From Arboricoccus pini (GTDB taxonomy: Bacteria > Pseudomonadota > Alphaproteobacteria > Geminicoccales > Geminicoccaceae), in NCBI RefSeq assembly GCF_900187945.1, contig NZ_FYEH01000003.1:62001-126000 (forward strand): 64,000 nt of DNA, in the 5' to 3' direction. Positions within the stretch are counted from its first letter, which is position 1. Every line of letters starts with the position of its first letter. Positions 40,735 to 50,287 of the stretch are shown in pieces. The notes below the pieces were generated by a model. The model was not told where the DNA came from. It saw nothing but the letters and a program-made list of their open reading frames with translations, and made no database searches. The translations under genes and the position numbers were made by a program.

Positions 40735-42186
40735 ATGGCAACGGCTCTCGAGACGGTGCGGGATTACGCCGGTGGTGGCGAGTATAAATACGGGTTCACC
40801 ACGGACGTGGGCGAAGATCGCGCCGCGGTCGGACTCGACGAATCCACGGTCCGCTTCATCTCGAACAAGAAGGACGAGCCCACCTGGCTAACAGAGTGGC
40901 GGCTGGACGCCCTTCGCCGCTGGCAGGGCATGGTCGAGCCCGACTGGCAAAAGCCGCAATATCCGACGATCGACTACCAAGCGATCTCCTATTTCTCGGC
41001 ACCCAAGTCGCCCGATGACCGGCCGAAATCGCTGGACGAGATCGACCCCGAGATTCGCAAGACCTATGAAAAGCTGGGCATCCCGATCAAGGAGCAGGAA
41101 CTCCTTGCCGGCATCGCCGTCGATTATGTCTTCGACAGCGTCTCGGTCGCCACGACGTTCAAAAAGAAGCTGAATGAGCTTGGCATCATCTTCTGCTCGG
41201 TCTCCGAGGCAGTCAAAGACCATCCCGACCTGATCAAGAAATATTTGGGCAGCGTCGTGCCGCAGGGCGACAATTTCTTTGCCGCCCTGAACGCCGCCGT
41301 CTTTTCCGATGGCAGTTTCGTCTACGTGCCGCCCGGTGTGCGCTGCCCGATGGAACTCTCCACTTATTTCCGCATCAACGCGGCCGGGACCGGACAGTTC
41401 GAGCGGACGCTCATCGTCGCCGATAAGGGCGCCTATGTGAGCTATCTCGAGGGCTGCACGGCGCCAATGCGTGATGAAAACCAGTTGCATGCGGCCGTCG
41501 TCGAGTTGATCGCCCTAGACGATGCCGAGATCAAATATTCGACCGTGCAGAACTGGTATCCCGGCGACAGGAATGGCAAAGGCGGGATTTATAATTTCGT
41601 CACTAAGCGAGGTGCCTGTCGCGGCAAGAACAGCAAGATCAGCTGGACGCAGGTCGAGACCGGCTCAGCGATCACCTGGAAATATCCCTCCTGCATCCTC
41701 CAGGGAGACAATAGCCAGGGCGAGTTCTACTCGGTCGCGGTGACAAACAACCACCAGCAGGCCGATACCGGAACCAAGATGGTCCATATCGGCAAGAATA
41801 CCCGCTCTCGCATCGTCGCCAAGACGATCTCGGCCGGCCGTTCTGATTCCACCTATCGCGGTCTCGTCAAGATGCTGAAGTCAGCCGAAGGCGCGCGCAA
41901 CTACACGCAATGCGACAGCATGCTGATCGGCGATCGCTGCGGCGCGCATACCGTCCCCTATATCGAGGTGCGCAACCGCAGCTCGCAATGCGAGCACGAG
42001 GCCACCACCTCGAAAATCAGCGACGATCAGCTGTTCTATTGCCGCTCGCGGGGCGTGCCGGAAGAGGATGCCGTGGCGTTGATCGTCAACGGCTTTTGTC
42101 GCGAGGTCATGGAAGAGCTGCCAATGGAGTTCGCCGTGGAGGCCAGGAAGCTCCTGGGCGTCTCGCTTGAAGGCAGCGTCGGCTAG
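40735..42186 (+). CDS. sufB: SufB, Fe-S cluster scaffold subunit
   Basis: A 483-aa core scaffold of the SufBC2D complex. The beta-helix region carries CIL(Q)[43 protein letters not shown]-like [20 protein letters not shown] and the C-terminal [26 protein letters not shown], including Cys at the position implicated in cluster assembly. It nucleates clusters from persulfide provided by SufS. Ordinary length. 82 nt before sufC, same transcript. Confidence 0.97.
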   Translation: MATALETVRDYAGGGEYKYGFTTDVGEDRAAVGLDESTVRFISNKKDEPTWLTEWRLDALRRWQGMVEPDWQKPQYPTIDYQAISYFSAPKSPDDRPKSLDEIDPEIRKTYEKLGIPIKEQELLAGIAVDYVFDSVSVATTFKKKLNELGIIFCSVSEAVKDHPDLIKKYLGSVVPQGDNFFAALNAAVFSDGSFVYVPPGVRCPMELSTYFRINAAGTGQFERTLIVADKGAYVSYLEGCTAPMRDENQLHAAVVELIALDDAEIKYSTVQNWYPGDRNGKGGIYNFVTKRGACRGKNSKISWTQVETGSAITWKYPSCILQGDNSQGEFYSVAVTNNHQQADTGTKMVHIGKNTRSRIVAKTISAGRSDSTYRGLVKMLKSAEGARNYTQCDSMLIGDRCGAHTVPYIEVRNRSSQCEHEATTSKISDDQLFYCRSRGVPEEDAVALIVNGFCREVMEELPMEFAVEARKLLGVSLEGSVG

Positions 42187-42268
42187 AGCCTCGGCCCGCC
42201 GCAGCCCCTCTGCAGATAAATACCGCCCCAAGGGAGCGGGTCGTCGTTTCGAAGTCGGATATTTCCCT

Positions 42269-43021
42269 ATGTTGAAGATCGAAAACCTCAAGGCTGGTGT
42301 CGAAGGCAAGGAGATCTTGAAGGGCCTGAATCTTCAGGTGAAGCCTGGTCAAGTACACGCGATCATGGGACCCAATGGCTCGGGCAAGAGCACGCTTGCC
42401 TATGTGCTGGCCGGTCGAGACGGCTATGAGGTCAGTGGGGGGTCGGTGACCTTCGACGGTCACGACGTCACCGAAATGTCGCCTGAGGAGCGAGCGGCCG
42501 CAGGCATCTTCCTGGCGATGCAGTACCCGGTCGAGATTCCAGGCGTCGCCAACAGTTATTTCCTGCGCCAGGCACTCAATGCCATCAAGAAGGCGCGCGG
42601 CGAGCCGGAAGTTTCGGCGGCCGCCTTCATGAAACTGCTTCGCGAAAAGGCGGCTGTCGTCGGGGTGCGCGAGGATCTCTTGAAGCGCGACGTCAATTTC
42701 GGCTTTTCCGGCGGTGAGAAGAAGCGCAACGAGATTTTGCAGCTGGCGGTGCTCGAACCAAAGCTCGCCATCTTGGACGAGACGGATAGCGGCCTTGACA
42801 TCGACGCGCTGCGGACGGTTGCCGAAGGCGTCAATCGACTGCGCTCACCTGAGCGCTCCTTCATCGTCATCACTCATTATCAGCGCCTCCTCGACTATAT
42901 CGTCCCCGACGTCGTCCACATTCAGGCGCATGGCCAGATCCAGCGCTCGGGTGGCAAGGAGTTGGCGGGCGAACTCGAGGAAAAGGGCTACGATGCCATG
43001 ATTGGCGCCGTGGCTGCTTGA
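42269..43021 (+). CDS. sufC: SufC, ATPase of the SUF complex
   Basis: A 250-aa ABC-type ATPase without membrane partner, driving conformational change of SufB-SufD. Walker A is GPNGSGKST, followed by the Q-loop MQYPVEIPGV; the signature is FSGGEKKRNEILQLAVLEPKLAILDETDSGLD, combining the SufC-specific KKRNEI and Walker B plus D-loop, and the H-loop is ITHYQRLLDYI. The ATG at 42269 is chosen because conservation (MLKIENLKAGVEGKEILKG) starts there. It ends in the TTGAGG overlap region before sufD. Confidence 0.97.
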   Translation: MLKIENLKAGVEGKEILKGLNLQVKPGQVHAIMGPNGSGKSTLAYVLAGRDGYEVSGGSVTFDGHDVTEMSPEERAAAGIFLAMQYPVEIPGVANSYFLRQALNAIKKARGEPEVSAAAFMKLLREKAAVVGVREDLLKRDVNFGFSGGEKKRNEILQLAVLEPKLAILDETDSGLDIDALRTVAEGVNRLRSPERSFIVITHYQRLLDYIVPDVVHIQAHGQIQRSGGKELAGELEEKGYDAMIGAVAA

Positions 43022-43038
43022 GGCAGGAATCGCAAGAC

Positions 43039-44418
43039 ATGTCTGCTGCTACGCTTCCAGTCAGTCCGCGTCCGCCGGCAGCCCGACGGCCGCAGGCGTT
43101 CGTCGAGCCCATCTCCAGCTTCGCCGAGGCATTCCTGGCGCAGGCTGGCCGGCTGAATGGCGCCACTGAGCTGGGCGACCTCCGCCGCCGCCGCTTCGAG
43201 CGCTTCAAGGCCCTGGGTTTTCCCAACCAGCGAGCCGAGCGCTGGCACTACACCAACGCCGCCCGCTTTCTCAATCGCCCCTGGCATCCAGCAGCTGCGG
43301 CCGAGCTCGGAAGTGCTATGGTGACCCCCTATCTTGCGGGTGGCTCGCGCGCGCGTCGACTGATCTTCGTTAATGGCCGCCCGGCGGCCAGCCTCTCGCA
43401 TGTGCAGGGCCTGCCGCCGGGCGTCATTTTCAAGAGTATCGGCCGCGTCCTCGCCGAAGAGCCTGCCGCCTTCAAGGCCCTTCTCGATCAGGACCGGGAA
43501 GATGACGGGCTCACCGCCCTGAATGCTGCCTTCGCGGATAACGGCGCCTGGATCGATATACCGGCTGGTGTAAAGCTCGAAGTGCCGCTGCAGCTATTGT
43601 TCCTGACGACCGTCGAGGCCGGACCGACGCCAATGACGCATCCGCGCGTGCGCATCAAGCTGGGGGCTGGTGCAGAACTGCGTCTGATCGAAACGCACGT
43701 GACGCTCGGGCAGTCGAAGGGCCTCACCAACCTCGTCGGCACAGTCGAGATTGGCAAGGGTGCCAGCCTGACGCATGATCGGCTGCAACTCCTGAGTGAA
43801 GGAGCCTGCTTTGTCGGCCAGCTTGCCATCGACCTGGAGGCCGAGGCCAAACTGAAGCAGACGATCGCCACCCTGGGTGGCGAGTTCGTGCGTAACGAGA
43901 TGGATGCACGCCTGAAAGGCAATGCCATCGATTGCCTTTTGAACGGCGTCTACATGCCGGTCGGCACGGAGCATGTCGACACCGCCATTCGCGTGCATCA
44001 TTTGGCCCCGGGCAGTCATTCCAACCAGTTCTACAAAGGCGTGATCAACGATCGCAGCCACGCCGTCTTCCAAGGCAAGATCTTCGTCGAGAAGCCGGCC
44101 CAGCAGACCAATGCCTTTCAGCAAAACAATAATCTGCTCCTTTCCGATGATGCCGAGATCGACACCAAGCCCGAACTCGAGATCTATGCCGACGACGTGA
44201 AATGCAGCCACGGAGCGACGGTCGGCGATCACGATCCGATGGAACTCTTTTATCTGCGCTCGCGCGGCTTGGACCGGGCGACGGCCGAAAGTATGCTCAC
44301 CTACGCCTTCGCAGCCGAAGTGTTCGAGCGCTTCAGCGACGTGCCGCTCAAGCTGCTGGCGAGGCGGATGGCATTCGAACGGCTGCCAGGGGGAAGTGCC
44401 CTGCAAGGCATGCTCTGA
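43039..44418 (+). CDS. sufD: SufD, Fe-S cluster assembly protein
   Basis: A 459-aa partner of SufB with the same beta-helix fold. KALGFPNQRAERWHYTNAARFL is the N-terminal helical part; MDARLKGNAIDCLLNGVYMPVGTEHVDTAIRVHHLAPGSHSNQFYKGVINDRSHAVFQGKIFVEKPAQQTNAFQQNNNLLLS is the conserved core, and CSHGATVGDHDPMELFYLRSRGLDRATAESMLTYAFAAEVF the C-terminus with the conserved Cys and His. The ATG at 43039 (GGA upstream) is preferred to the TTG at 43018 that overlaps sufC. The stop overlaps the sufS start. Confidence 0.95.
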   Translation: MSAATLPVSPRPPAARRPQAFVEPISSFAEAFLAQAGRLNGATELGDLRRRRFERFKALGFPNQRAERWHYTNAARFLNRPWHPAAAAELGSAMVTPYLAGGSRARRLIFVNGRPAASLSHVQGLPPGVIFKSIGRVLAEEPAAFKALLDQDREDDGLTALNAAFADNGAWIDIPAGVKLEVPLQLLFLTTVEAGPTPMTHPRVRIKLGAGAELRLIETHVTLGQSKGLTNLVGTVEIGKGASLTHDRLQLLSEGACFVGQLAIDLEAEAKLKQTIATLGGEFVRNEMDARLKGNAIDCLLNGVYMPVGTEHVDTAIRVHHLAPGSHSNQFYKGVINDRSHAVFQGKIFVEKPAQQTNAFQQNNNLLLSDDAEIDTKPELEIYADDVKCSHGATVGDHDPMELFYLRSRGLDRATAESMLTYAFAAEVFERFSDVPLKLLARRMAFERLPGGSALQGML

Positions 44419-45659
44419 TGGTGGACCGTCCAGAAGCGGCATTCGACGTCGCGGCGATCCGCGCGCAATTCCCTGCCCTTCGCCAGCAGATCAACGGTCG
44501 TCCGCTGGTCTATCTGGACAGCGGCGCCAGCACACAGAAGCCGCAGGCGGTCATCGACGCGCATGCGCGCTTTTATGAACACGACTACGCCAACATCCAT
44601 CGCGGCGTCTACGAATTGAGCCAGCGTGCCACCGCGGCCCATGACGAGGCGAGACGAAAGCTGACACGCTTCATCAATGCCGCGTCCTGGCGCGAAGTGA
44701 TCTTCACCCGCAACGCCACCGAATCGATCAATCTCGTTGCGCAATCCTTCCTGCGGCCCCGCCTCCAACCCGGCGACGAGATCCTCGTCACGGAAATGGA
44801 GCACCATGCCAACATCGTGCCCTGGCAGCTGATTGGTGCTGCAACAGGTGCGAGGCTCGTTGCAGCCCCGGTAACGCTTGAAGGGATCCTCGATCTCGAT
44901 GCCTTCGCCGAGCGGATCAACGCGCGCACCCGGCTGATCGCCTTCCCCTGGATCTCCAACGTTCTGGGCACAATCAATCCGGTGGACCGCCTGATCGAGC
45001 TGGCGAAAGATCGGGGCATTCCAGTCCTGGTCGACGCAGCACAGGCCGTCCAGCATCTGCCGGTCGACGTTCAGGGATTGGGGGCCGATTTCATCGCCTT
45101 TTCCGGCCACAAGATGTACGGCCCTTCAGGCGTTGGTGTGCTCTGGGGCAAGCTCGAGCATCTCGAGGCCATGCCGCCCTATCAAGGCGGCGGCGACATG
45201 ATCGAGCACGTGACGTTCGAGGCCACCACCTGGAACGAGGTTCCTTTCAAGTTCGAGGCCGGCACGCCCGACATCGCCGGTATCGTGGCGCTCGGTCATG
45301 CCGTCGACTGGATCGAGAGCGTCGGCATCCAGGCCATCGCCCGCCATGAAGCATCGCTCCTGGCCACGGCCACGCGCGACCTTTCGCAGATCGAGGGCCT
45401 GGAGATCATCGGCAGGGCGCCAGACAAGGCCAGCGTGCTCACATTCAAGCTCGGCGACATTCATCCGCAGGACGTAGCGACGATGCTCGACCTCGAAGGG
45501 ATCGCCATTCGCACCGGGCATCATTGCGCCATGCCGCTACACGCGAAATTCGGCCTTTCCGGCTCGGCACGCGCCTCGCTCGGCGTATATAATGATGAGA
45601 GCGACATCGCAGCTCTATCCCTGGCACTTCGGCGCGTCGCCCGCACGTTCGCCGGCTAG
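44418..45659 (+). CDS. sufS: SufS, cysteine desulfurase
   Basis: A 413-aa class II PLP cysteine desulfurase that removes sulfur from cysteine for cluster building. The Schiff-base Lys is in FSGHKMYGPSG (Lys232). The persulfide Cys370 is in IRTGHHCAMPLH, and EMEHHANIVPWQ is the stacking-His region. GTINPVDRLIELAKDRGIPVLVDAAQAVQHLPVDVQ carries the PLP-binding Asp and Gln. Start and sufD stop share a base (TGATG). No SufE or SufU gene follows to accept the persulfide. Confidence 0.96.
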   Translation: MVDRPEAAFDVAAIRAQFPALRQQINGRPLVYLDSGASTQKPQAVIDAHARFYEHDYANIHRGVYELSQRATAAHDEARRKLTRFINAASWREVIFTRNATESINLVAQSFLRPRLQPGDEILVTEMEHHANIVPWQLIGAATGARLVAAPVTLEGILDLDAFAERINARTRLIAFPWISNVLGTINPVDRLIELAKDRGIPVLVDAAQAVQHLPVDVQGLGADFIAFSGHKMYGPSGVGVLWGKLEHLEAMPPYQGGGDMIEHVTFEATTWNEVPFKFEAGTPDIAGIVALGHAVDWIESVGIQAIARHEASLLATATRDLSQIEGLEIIGRAPDKASVLTFKLGDIHPQDVATMLDLEGIAIRTGHHCAMPLHAKFGLSGSARASLGVYNDESDIAALSLALRRVARTFAG

Positions 45660-45701
45660 AAGACAGTGCCCGAGCACGCGAAAGAGTAGGAAGGTTCCGC
45701 G

Positions 45702-46133
45702 ATGGCAGACGAGAGGGACGACGCAGTGCCGGCCTCACCGACCGACCATGATCCGGCACTCGACCGGGCGACGGCCATTCTCGACGAAGGCGACGAACGC
45801 CCTTCGCCCGACCGCCTCGCTGCCGTGACGGCGCTAGGCGAACGCATCGTCGAGCAGCTCAAGACGGTGTTCGATCCGGAAATCCCGGTAAACATCTATG
45901 AATTGGGCCTCGTTTATAAAATCGACATCGATGACGAGAACAAGGTCTCGATCGACATGACCTTGACCTCGCCGGCCTGCCCTGTCGCGGAGAGCCTGCC
46001 GGGCGAGGTCGAACTCAAGGTCAACGCCGTCGAAGGCGTCAACGGCACCGTCGTCAACATCGTCTGGGATCCCCCCTGGACGCCGCAGATGATGAGCGAG
46101 GAAGCCCAGCTCGAGCTCGGCATGATCTACTGA
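45702..46133 (+). CDS. SufT-like/PaaD-type (DUF59) Fe-S maturation protein
   Basis: A 143-aa DUF59/MIP18-family protein that closes the SUF operon. After an acidic, low-complexity N-terminus (about 40 residues) the domain reads QLKTVFDPEIPVNIYELGLVYKIDIDDENKVSIDMTLTSPACPVAESLPGEVE and ends VNIVWDPPWTPQMMSEEAQLELGM; the Cys in SPACP is the family's conserved residue. SufT-type proteins assist cluster maturation or transfer. Its TGA is followed in the same frame by 18 more open codons up to a TAG at 46188-46190, which overlaps the end of the convergent mscS gene. Confidence 0.92.
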   Translation: MADERDDAVPASPTDHDPALDRATAILDEGDERPSPDRLAAVTALGERIVEQLKTVFDPEIPVNIYELGLVYKIDIDDENKVSIDMTLTSPACPVAESLPGEVELKVNAVEGVNGTVVNIVWDPPWTPQMMSEEAQLELGMIY

Positions 46134-46186
46134 GCGAAGGACGCCTTCCAGGAAGGTGCGGTCTCGCTCAAGATCCACTCGGTCGG

Positions 46187-48658
46187 CTAGCTGTCATTGC
46201 CGAGGGCCGAGGGCGGCGGTGATTCCGGTATGGCGCCACTCCGCTCCGCTTTCGATACTGGGCTCTGGGGTGCGGCAACATCGGCATGGCGTTCGCGCTG
46301 CTCGACGATCACCCTTTGTGCAGGAATCGCGATCTCGATACCTTCGGCCTCAAAGCGCTTCTTCATGCGCCGATTGAATTCACGCTGCACGCCCCAGCGA
46401 CCGGAATCCGTGCAGGCAATCTGACCAACGAGCTTGGCCGAACCGCCGTCAACATTGTCGACGCCCCAAAAGGCGAAGTCCGCAAGGATCCGGTCCTTAT
46501 AGGCTTCGTCCTCCCGCATGCCGCGGGCGATATCCTTCAAGACCTCGCCGACCCTGTCGGTGTCCTCCTTGGCCGACACCACGACCTCGATTGCAGCGTT
46601 GCCGAGCCCGCGATTGACGTTTGTCACCGTGCCGACCGAGCTGAAGGGAATGATGTGCAACGAGCCATCGCCAGCACGCAGTCGCATTGTACGGATCGAT
46701 AGGTTCTCGACGGTGCCGGAAAGCCCTGAAGCTGTGACGGAATCGCCCACCTGCATGGCATTTTCCAAAAGCAGGAAGATGCCGGTGATGAAATCCTGCA
46801 CCAGCTTTTGCGAACCGAAGCCGATCGCCACACCGAGAATACCGGCACCAGCCAGGAGCGGTGCGATATTGACGCCGATCTCACTCAAGAGCGTCAACCC
46901 GACAATCACCACGATGGTCGCCAAGAGCACCGTTCGCAACATCGGCAGCAATGTGCGCACCCTGGCCGCCCGCGCATACTGGCCAGCACGATTGAGCGTG
47001 GCCAGATGCCGGTCCATCATCGTCGTGACGAATTCCCAAACGAGGATCGCCACGACAGCGGCGACCAACACGGTCACACCCGCCGAAAGGAGTTGGGCGC
47101 CCATGGCGCTCGCGGTCAGCCAGTCCACGGCCTGGAGCCCCCAGACCTGAAGCAGCGCCAGGACGGTGAAGATCACCATGACCACCATAATCAGCCGACG
47201 AAGGATGGGGTAATACCGATTAGCCCGCGCCTCCAAGGTCGGATAGCGCCTGTGCATGTCCGGATGGACGCGAAACAGCCGATCCAGTGCGCCCAGAAGG
47301 AGAATGGTCAGAACCCGGGCGCCCACCAACACAATCAGCGTCGAGAGGAAGAAGACGAGAAGGCGGTAAAGGCCATCGCGTACCTCGAGCGCCCAGACGA
47401 ACCACATGGCCATCACGAGGATGACCGCCGGGTAGACCCAAACGGTCGCGAGGCGACGCCGGACGACCGAGAAATAGCCGCGCTTGTTAGCGGCTCCGGC
47501 GATCTCGCTGCTGATCGCTGCGCGCGATTGCAGGAGAATAATGACTACATACACGTGGATGAGAAGGATGACGATTTTGAGAATCGCCATGCGTGCCTCG
47601 GGGGTAAGGCCAAGGAAAAGCCCAATCTCGGCAATCGCGCCACCAAAAAGTCCGGTCGCCAGAATGCGACGCGCCCAGACTTCCAGATAGGCGCTGGTCT
47701 CCCCTTGCAGGGGAAGAAGGCGCAGGCCATCGGCGCTCGAATTGGTAAAGAACCGGACCCCGCTCAAGATCACTCGCAAGATGACATAGGCATTGACCAC
47801 GGCCAGTGCGGTCTGCCGCGCCGTCGGCGTAGCGCCCAGCGGCGTCGCCAGCAGAGCATAGGCCACGCCCAGGAATACGAGGACGGGCGCAATTTCGAGA
47901 ACCGTGTGCAACAAGGCTGCCGGTAGCCGACGCATCACCGCGCCCAATCCCGCCAGGAGTGCCCTGCCCCGATGCCTGTCATGGGCGCTCTCGACATGCA
48001 TGCTGGCTTCGCCCGCCGAAGAAAGGTCGGGGATCGGATCGACATGCCGCCCCGGCGGGGGGCCCGGCCTAGCCTGCAGTGTTCGTAGGGGAGGCCGCAA
48101 CACCTGGAAGATCAGGAACTCGGCTAAAAGGGCAACAGCGAGGATGACGCCCATCTTCCATACGGCATCGATGAGGCTATAGCGGGCAATGGGATCATTG
48201 ACCGTCCGCGTCAGCCAGCCCCAGAGTTGCGGGACATCCGACACGGTCCGGCCAATCTGGCTGAGTTCCTTGCTCGCATCCTCGACCCAGTACGCCGCCT
48301 GGTTGACCAGTTGAGCGCCCAAGCTGTCGGGAGCGAGATGGCCCTCCTCCGGTACGGACGCTGCCTCGGCCGGAGCCGCTGCGGCTACCGCCTCGGCTCC
48401 GCCAGGTGCGGCGGCAGCAATTGTCTCCAGCGTCGAGATCAACTCCGCGCGGCGACGGTCATCCTTGAGGATGGCCAGCGTCGTGCGAGCCTGTGCAGCA
48501 TCCACCTGGGCCGCCGAGGTGGGATGATCACCCGGCTGCTGCGCTCGAAGGCGAGTGGAGGGGAAGACGGCGATAAAAGAGAGCAACACAGGAAGCAAAA
48601 GGAGCCGCCGGCGGGCAGAAGAGCTTGTCAGCCGCATGCGTTTAAAGACCTCGCTCAT
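46187..48658 (-). CDS. Large MscS-family mechanosensitive channel
   Basis: An 823-aa multi-helix channel. An N-terminal signal ([21 protein letters not shown]) and a periplasmic region rich in Ala and Glu precede about nine or more transmembrane helices. The MscS core is C-terminal: pore helix [45 protein letters not shown], then the beta domain with [28 protein letters not shown] and the alpha/beta end [13 protein letters not shown]. The size and extra helices resemble MscK/YbdG-like larger members, releasing solutes on hypo-osmotic shock. GTG ATC precedes the chosen ATG. It converges with the SUF operon. Confidence 0.92.
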   Translation of the reverse strand: [823 protein letters not shown]

Positions 48659-48735
48659 GATCACACCCCATGGCAGCGCCGCCAGCCGTCGTCATCGCCT
48701 CGGCTAGCAGGTCGACCGGAATGAGGTTGCGAATT

Positions 48736-49236
48736 TTAAGGGAAAGACACGCCCGGCTGCGCCATACGCAAGTTCGGCATGTGACCGGCGTTTGGCTGCT
48801 TTGCTGCCTCGATTGCCTTGAAGAGAAGATCGATGAAGCTCCGATAGAGATCGATCGGCACGAATACGGCGTCGAGCGACCATGACCAGCCGGAGCGAAG
48901 ATGCTCGCGGGTCCAGAGCGCAAAGATGAGATCGTCGTTCTGCTGGAGCACAAGCGCATAGAGCTCGCGATCACCACGCAATCTATCCGAGGTCAAAACG
49001 GCCGTGCCGTCCTCGTCGAAAACGAGTTCCGAAGGCGCGCCCAACCGGGCAGAGGCCGAGCGCAACACGGTCATCAGGGCCCGTAATTCATCTAGCGGAA
49101 TGCGCAGGGTCCACGCACGACCATCGACCTCGCGCAAAATCTCGATCGCCAGGTGCCAGGGTGGACCACTGCGCCGAAATGTCCGGAGCTCCCCGTACTC
49201 GCCCAGTTTTTCCCAGGTTAAGATTGCTTCCGTCAC
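48736..49236 (-). CDS. Conserved-looking hypothetical protein
   Basis: A 166-aa soluble protein; I do not recognise the family. It starts with GTG at 49236, supported by GGAGG 7 nt upstream. The sequence has an N-terminal beta-rich part (ILTWEKLGEYGELRTFRRSGPPWHLAIEI), a middle VLQQNDDLIFALWTREHL and a C-terminal amphipathic helix SFIDLLFKAIEAAKQ. No metal or nucleotide motif. It lies 77 nt upstream of the mscS gene on the same strand and divergent from eipB, so it may be cotranscribed with mscS. Confidence 0.7.
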   Translation of the reverse strand: MTEAILTWEKLGEYGELRTFRRSGPPWHLAIEILREVDGRAWTLRIPLDELRALMTVLRSASARLGAPSELVFDEDGTAVLTSDRLRGDRELYALVLQQNDDLIFALWTREHLRSGWSWSLDAVFVPIDLYRSFIDLLFKAIEAAKQPNAGHMPNLRMAQPGVSFP

Positions 49237-49472
49237 TGGCCTGCCTCCAACCGGTCAACCCTCGCACTTCATTCGCTTATACATCTCGCGATGCATCGCC
49301 GTTCTCTTCCAAGCGTCTGTTTGGCTTACCTGTTCCCTCCTCGACAAGAAAGCCCAGCGCGTGTTTCGGAGCAATGCTTGGCTTTGCTCGCCAAGGGCCG
49401 ATCGCCAGGAGCGAGCGTGACACCGTCGCCAAAACGGATTTAGATCAGGGCGGACCTCATGTCGGAAAAACC

Positions 49473-50267
49473 ATGCGCTGGCTAACGGCCCCATTCCTGA
49501 GCGCTTCGCTGGCCCTGATGCTGACAGCCGGCCCTGCCGATGCCACCGACTTGCTTTCGCACCGCGCCGCCTATCGCCTCTCGCTTCTGACGGCAGATAC
49601 CGGAATCGAGAGCATTCGCGGCGGCCTCGTCGTCGAATGGCAGGCGGCATGCGATGGCTGGATCAGCAACCAAAGACTCGGTTTCGTCGCCACGAGCGGC
49701 GAGGACGATCAAGGATTCAGCTATGACGTGCGCTTCTCGAGCTGGGAATCGCGCGACAACAAGAACCTGCGCTTCACCGTCAGTTCGTTCGAAGGCGACC
49801 AACTGCGCGACGAGTTCAAGGGCAACGCCGCGCTCGCCACCCTAGGCGGCCCGGGAGAGGCCTTGTTCGAACAACCCGCTAATGAAAAAGTGGAGCTCCC
49901 GGCCGGCACTCTCTTTCCGACCGAGCATCTAAGACGCCTGATCAGCGCCGCAGAAGCAGGCGAGCATTTCGTCACCAATCAAGTCTTCGATGGCTCGGGC
50001 GGCAAAGGCCTGACCCAAATCACGGCGGTGATCGGCAAGCCCGGTGATGTTGCAGCCTCGGACGATGATCAAACAAGGGTCCCGAACTGGCGGGTCAGTC
50101 TCGCTTATTACGGCAGCGACGACTCAAGCGACACGCCCGATTTCGAGACCGAGTTCGACTTGGCCGCAAACGGAGTGATGCGCAACATGCGCATGGACTA
50201 CGGCAACTTCGTCCTCAAGGCCGATCTTGAGAAGCTCGAGGTGCTGCCAATGCCCAGTTGCCCTTAG
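49473..50267 (+). CDS. eipB: EipB-like periplasmic envelope integrity protein (DUF1849)
   Basis: A 264-aa secreted protein with a Sec signal (MRWLTAPFLSASLALMLTAGPADA-type, cleavage after about residue 25). The mature part has HRAAYRLSLLTADTGIESIRGGLVVEWQAACDGWISNQRLGFVATS, FSYDVRFSSWESRDNKNLRF and a C-terminal LKADLEKLEVLPMPSCP. The Cys in QAACDGW and the last Cys in PSCP match the conserved disulfide of EipB. In Brucella, EipB keeps the cell envelope intact under stress. This family is essentially alphaproteobacterial, which supports the taxonomic reading. The ATG at 49473 begins the signal peptide. Confidence 0.92.
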   Translation: MRWLTAPFLSASLALMLTAGPADATDLLSHRAAYRLSLLTADTGIESIRGGLVVEWQAACDGWISNQRLGFVATSGEDDQGFSYDVRFSSWESRDNKNLRFTVSSFEGDQLRDEFKGNAALATLGGPGEALFEQPANEKVELPAGTLFPTEHLRRLISAAEAGEHFVTNQVFDGSGGKGLTQITAVIGKPGDVAASDDDQTRVPNWRVSLAYYGSDDSSDTPDFETEFDLAANGVMRNMRMDYGNFVLKADLEKLEVLPMPSCP

Positions 50268-50287
50268 TCGCGCCGCGCGAAATCGCG

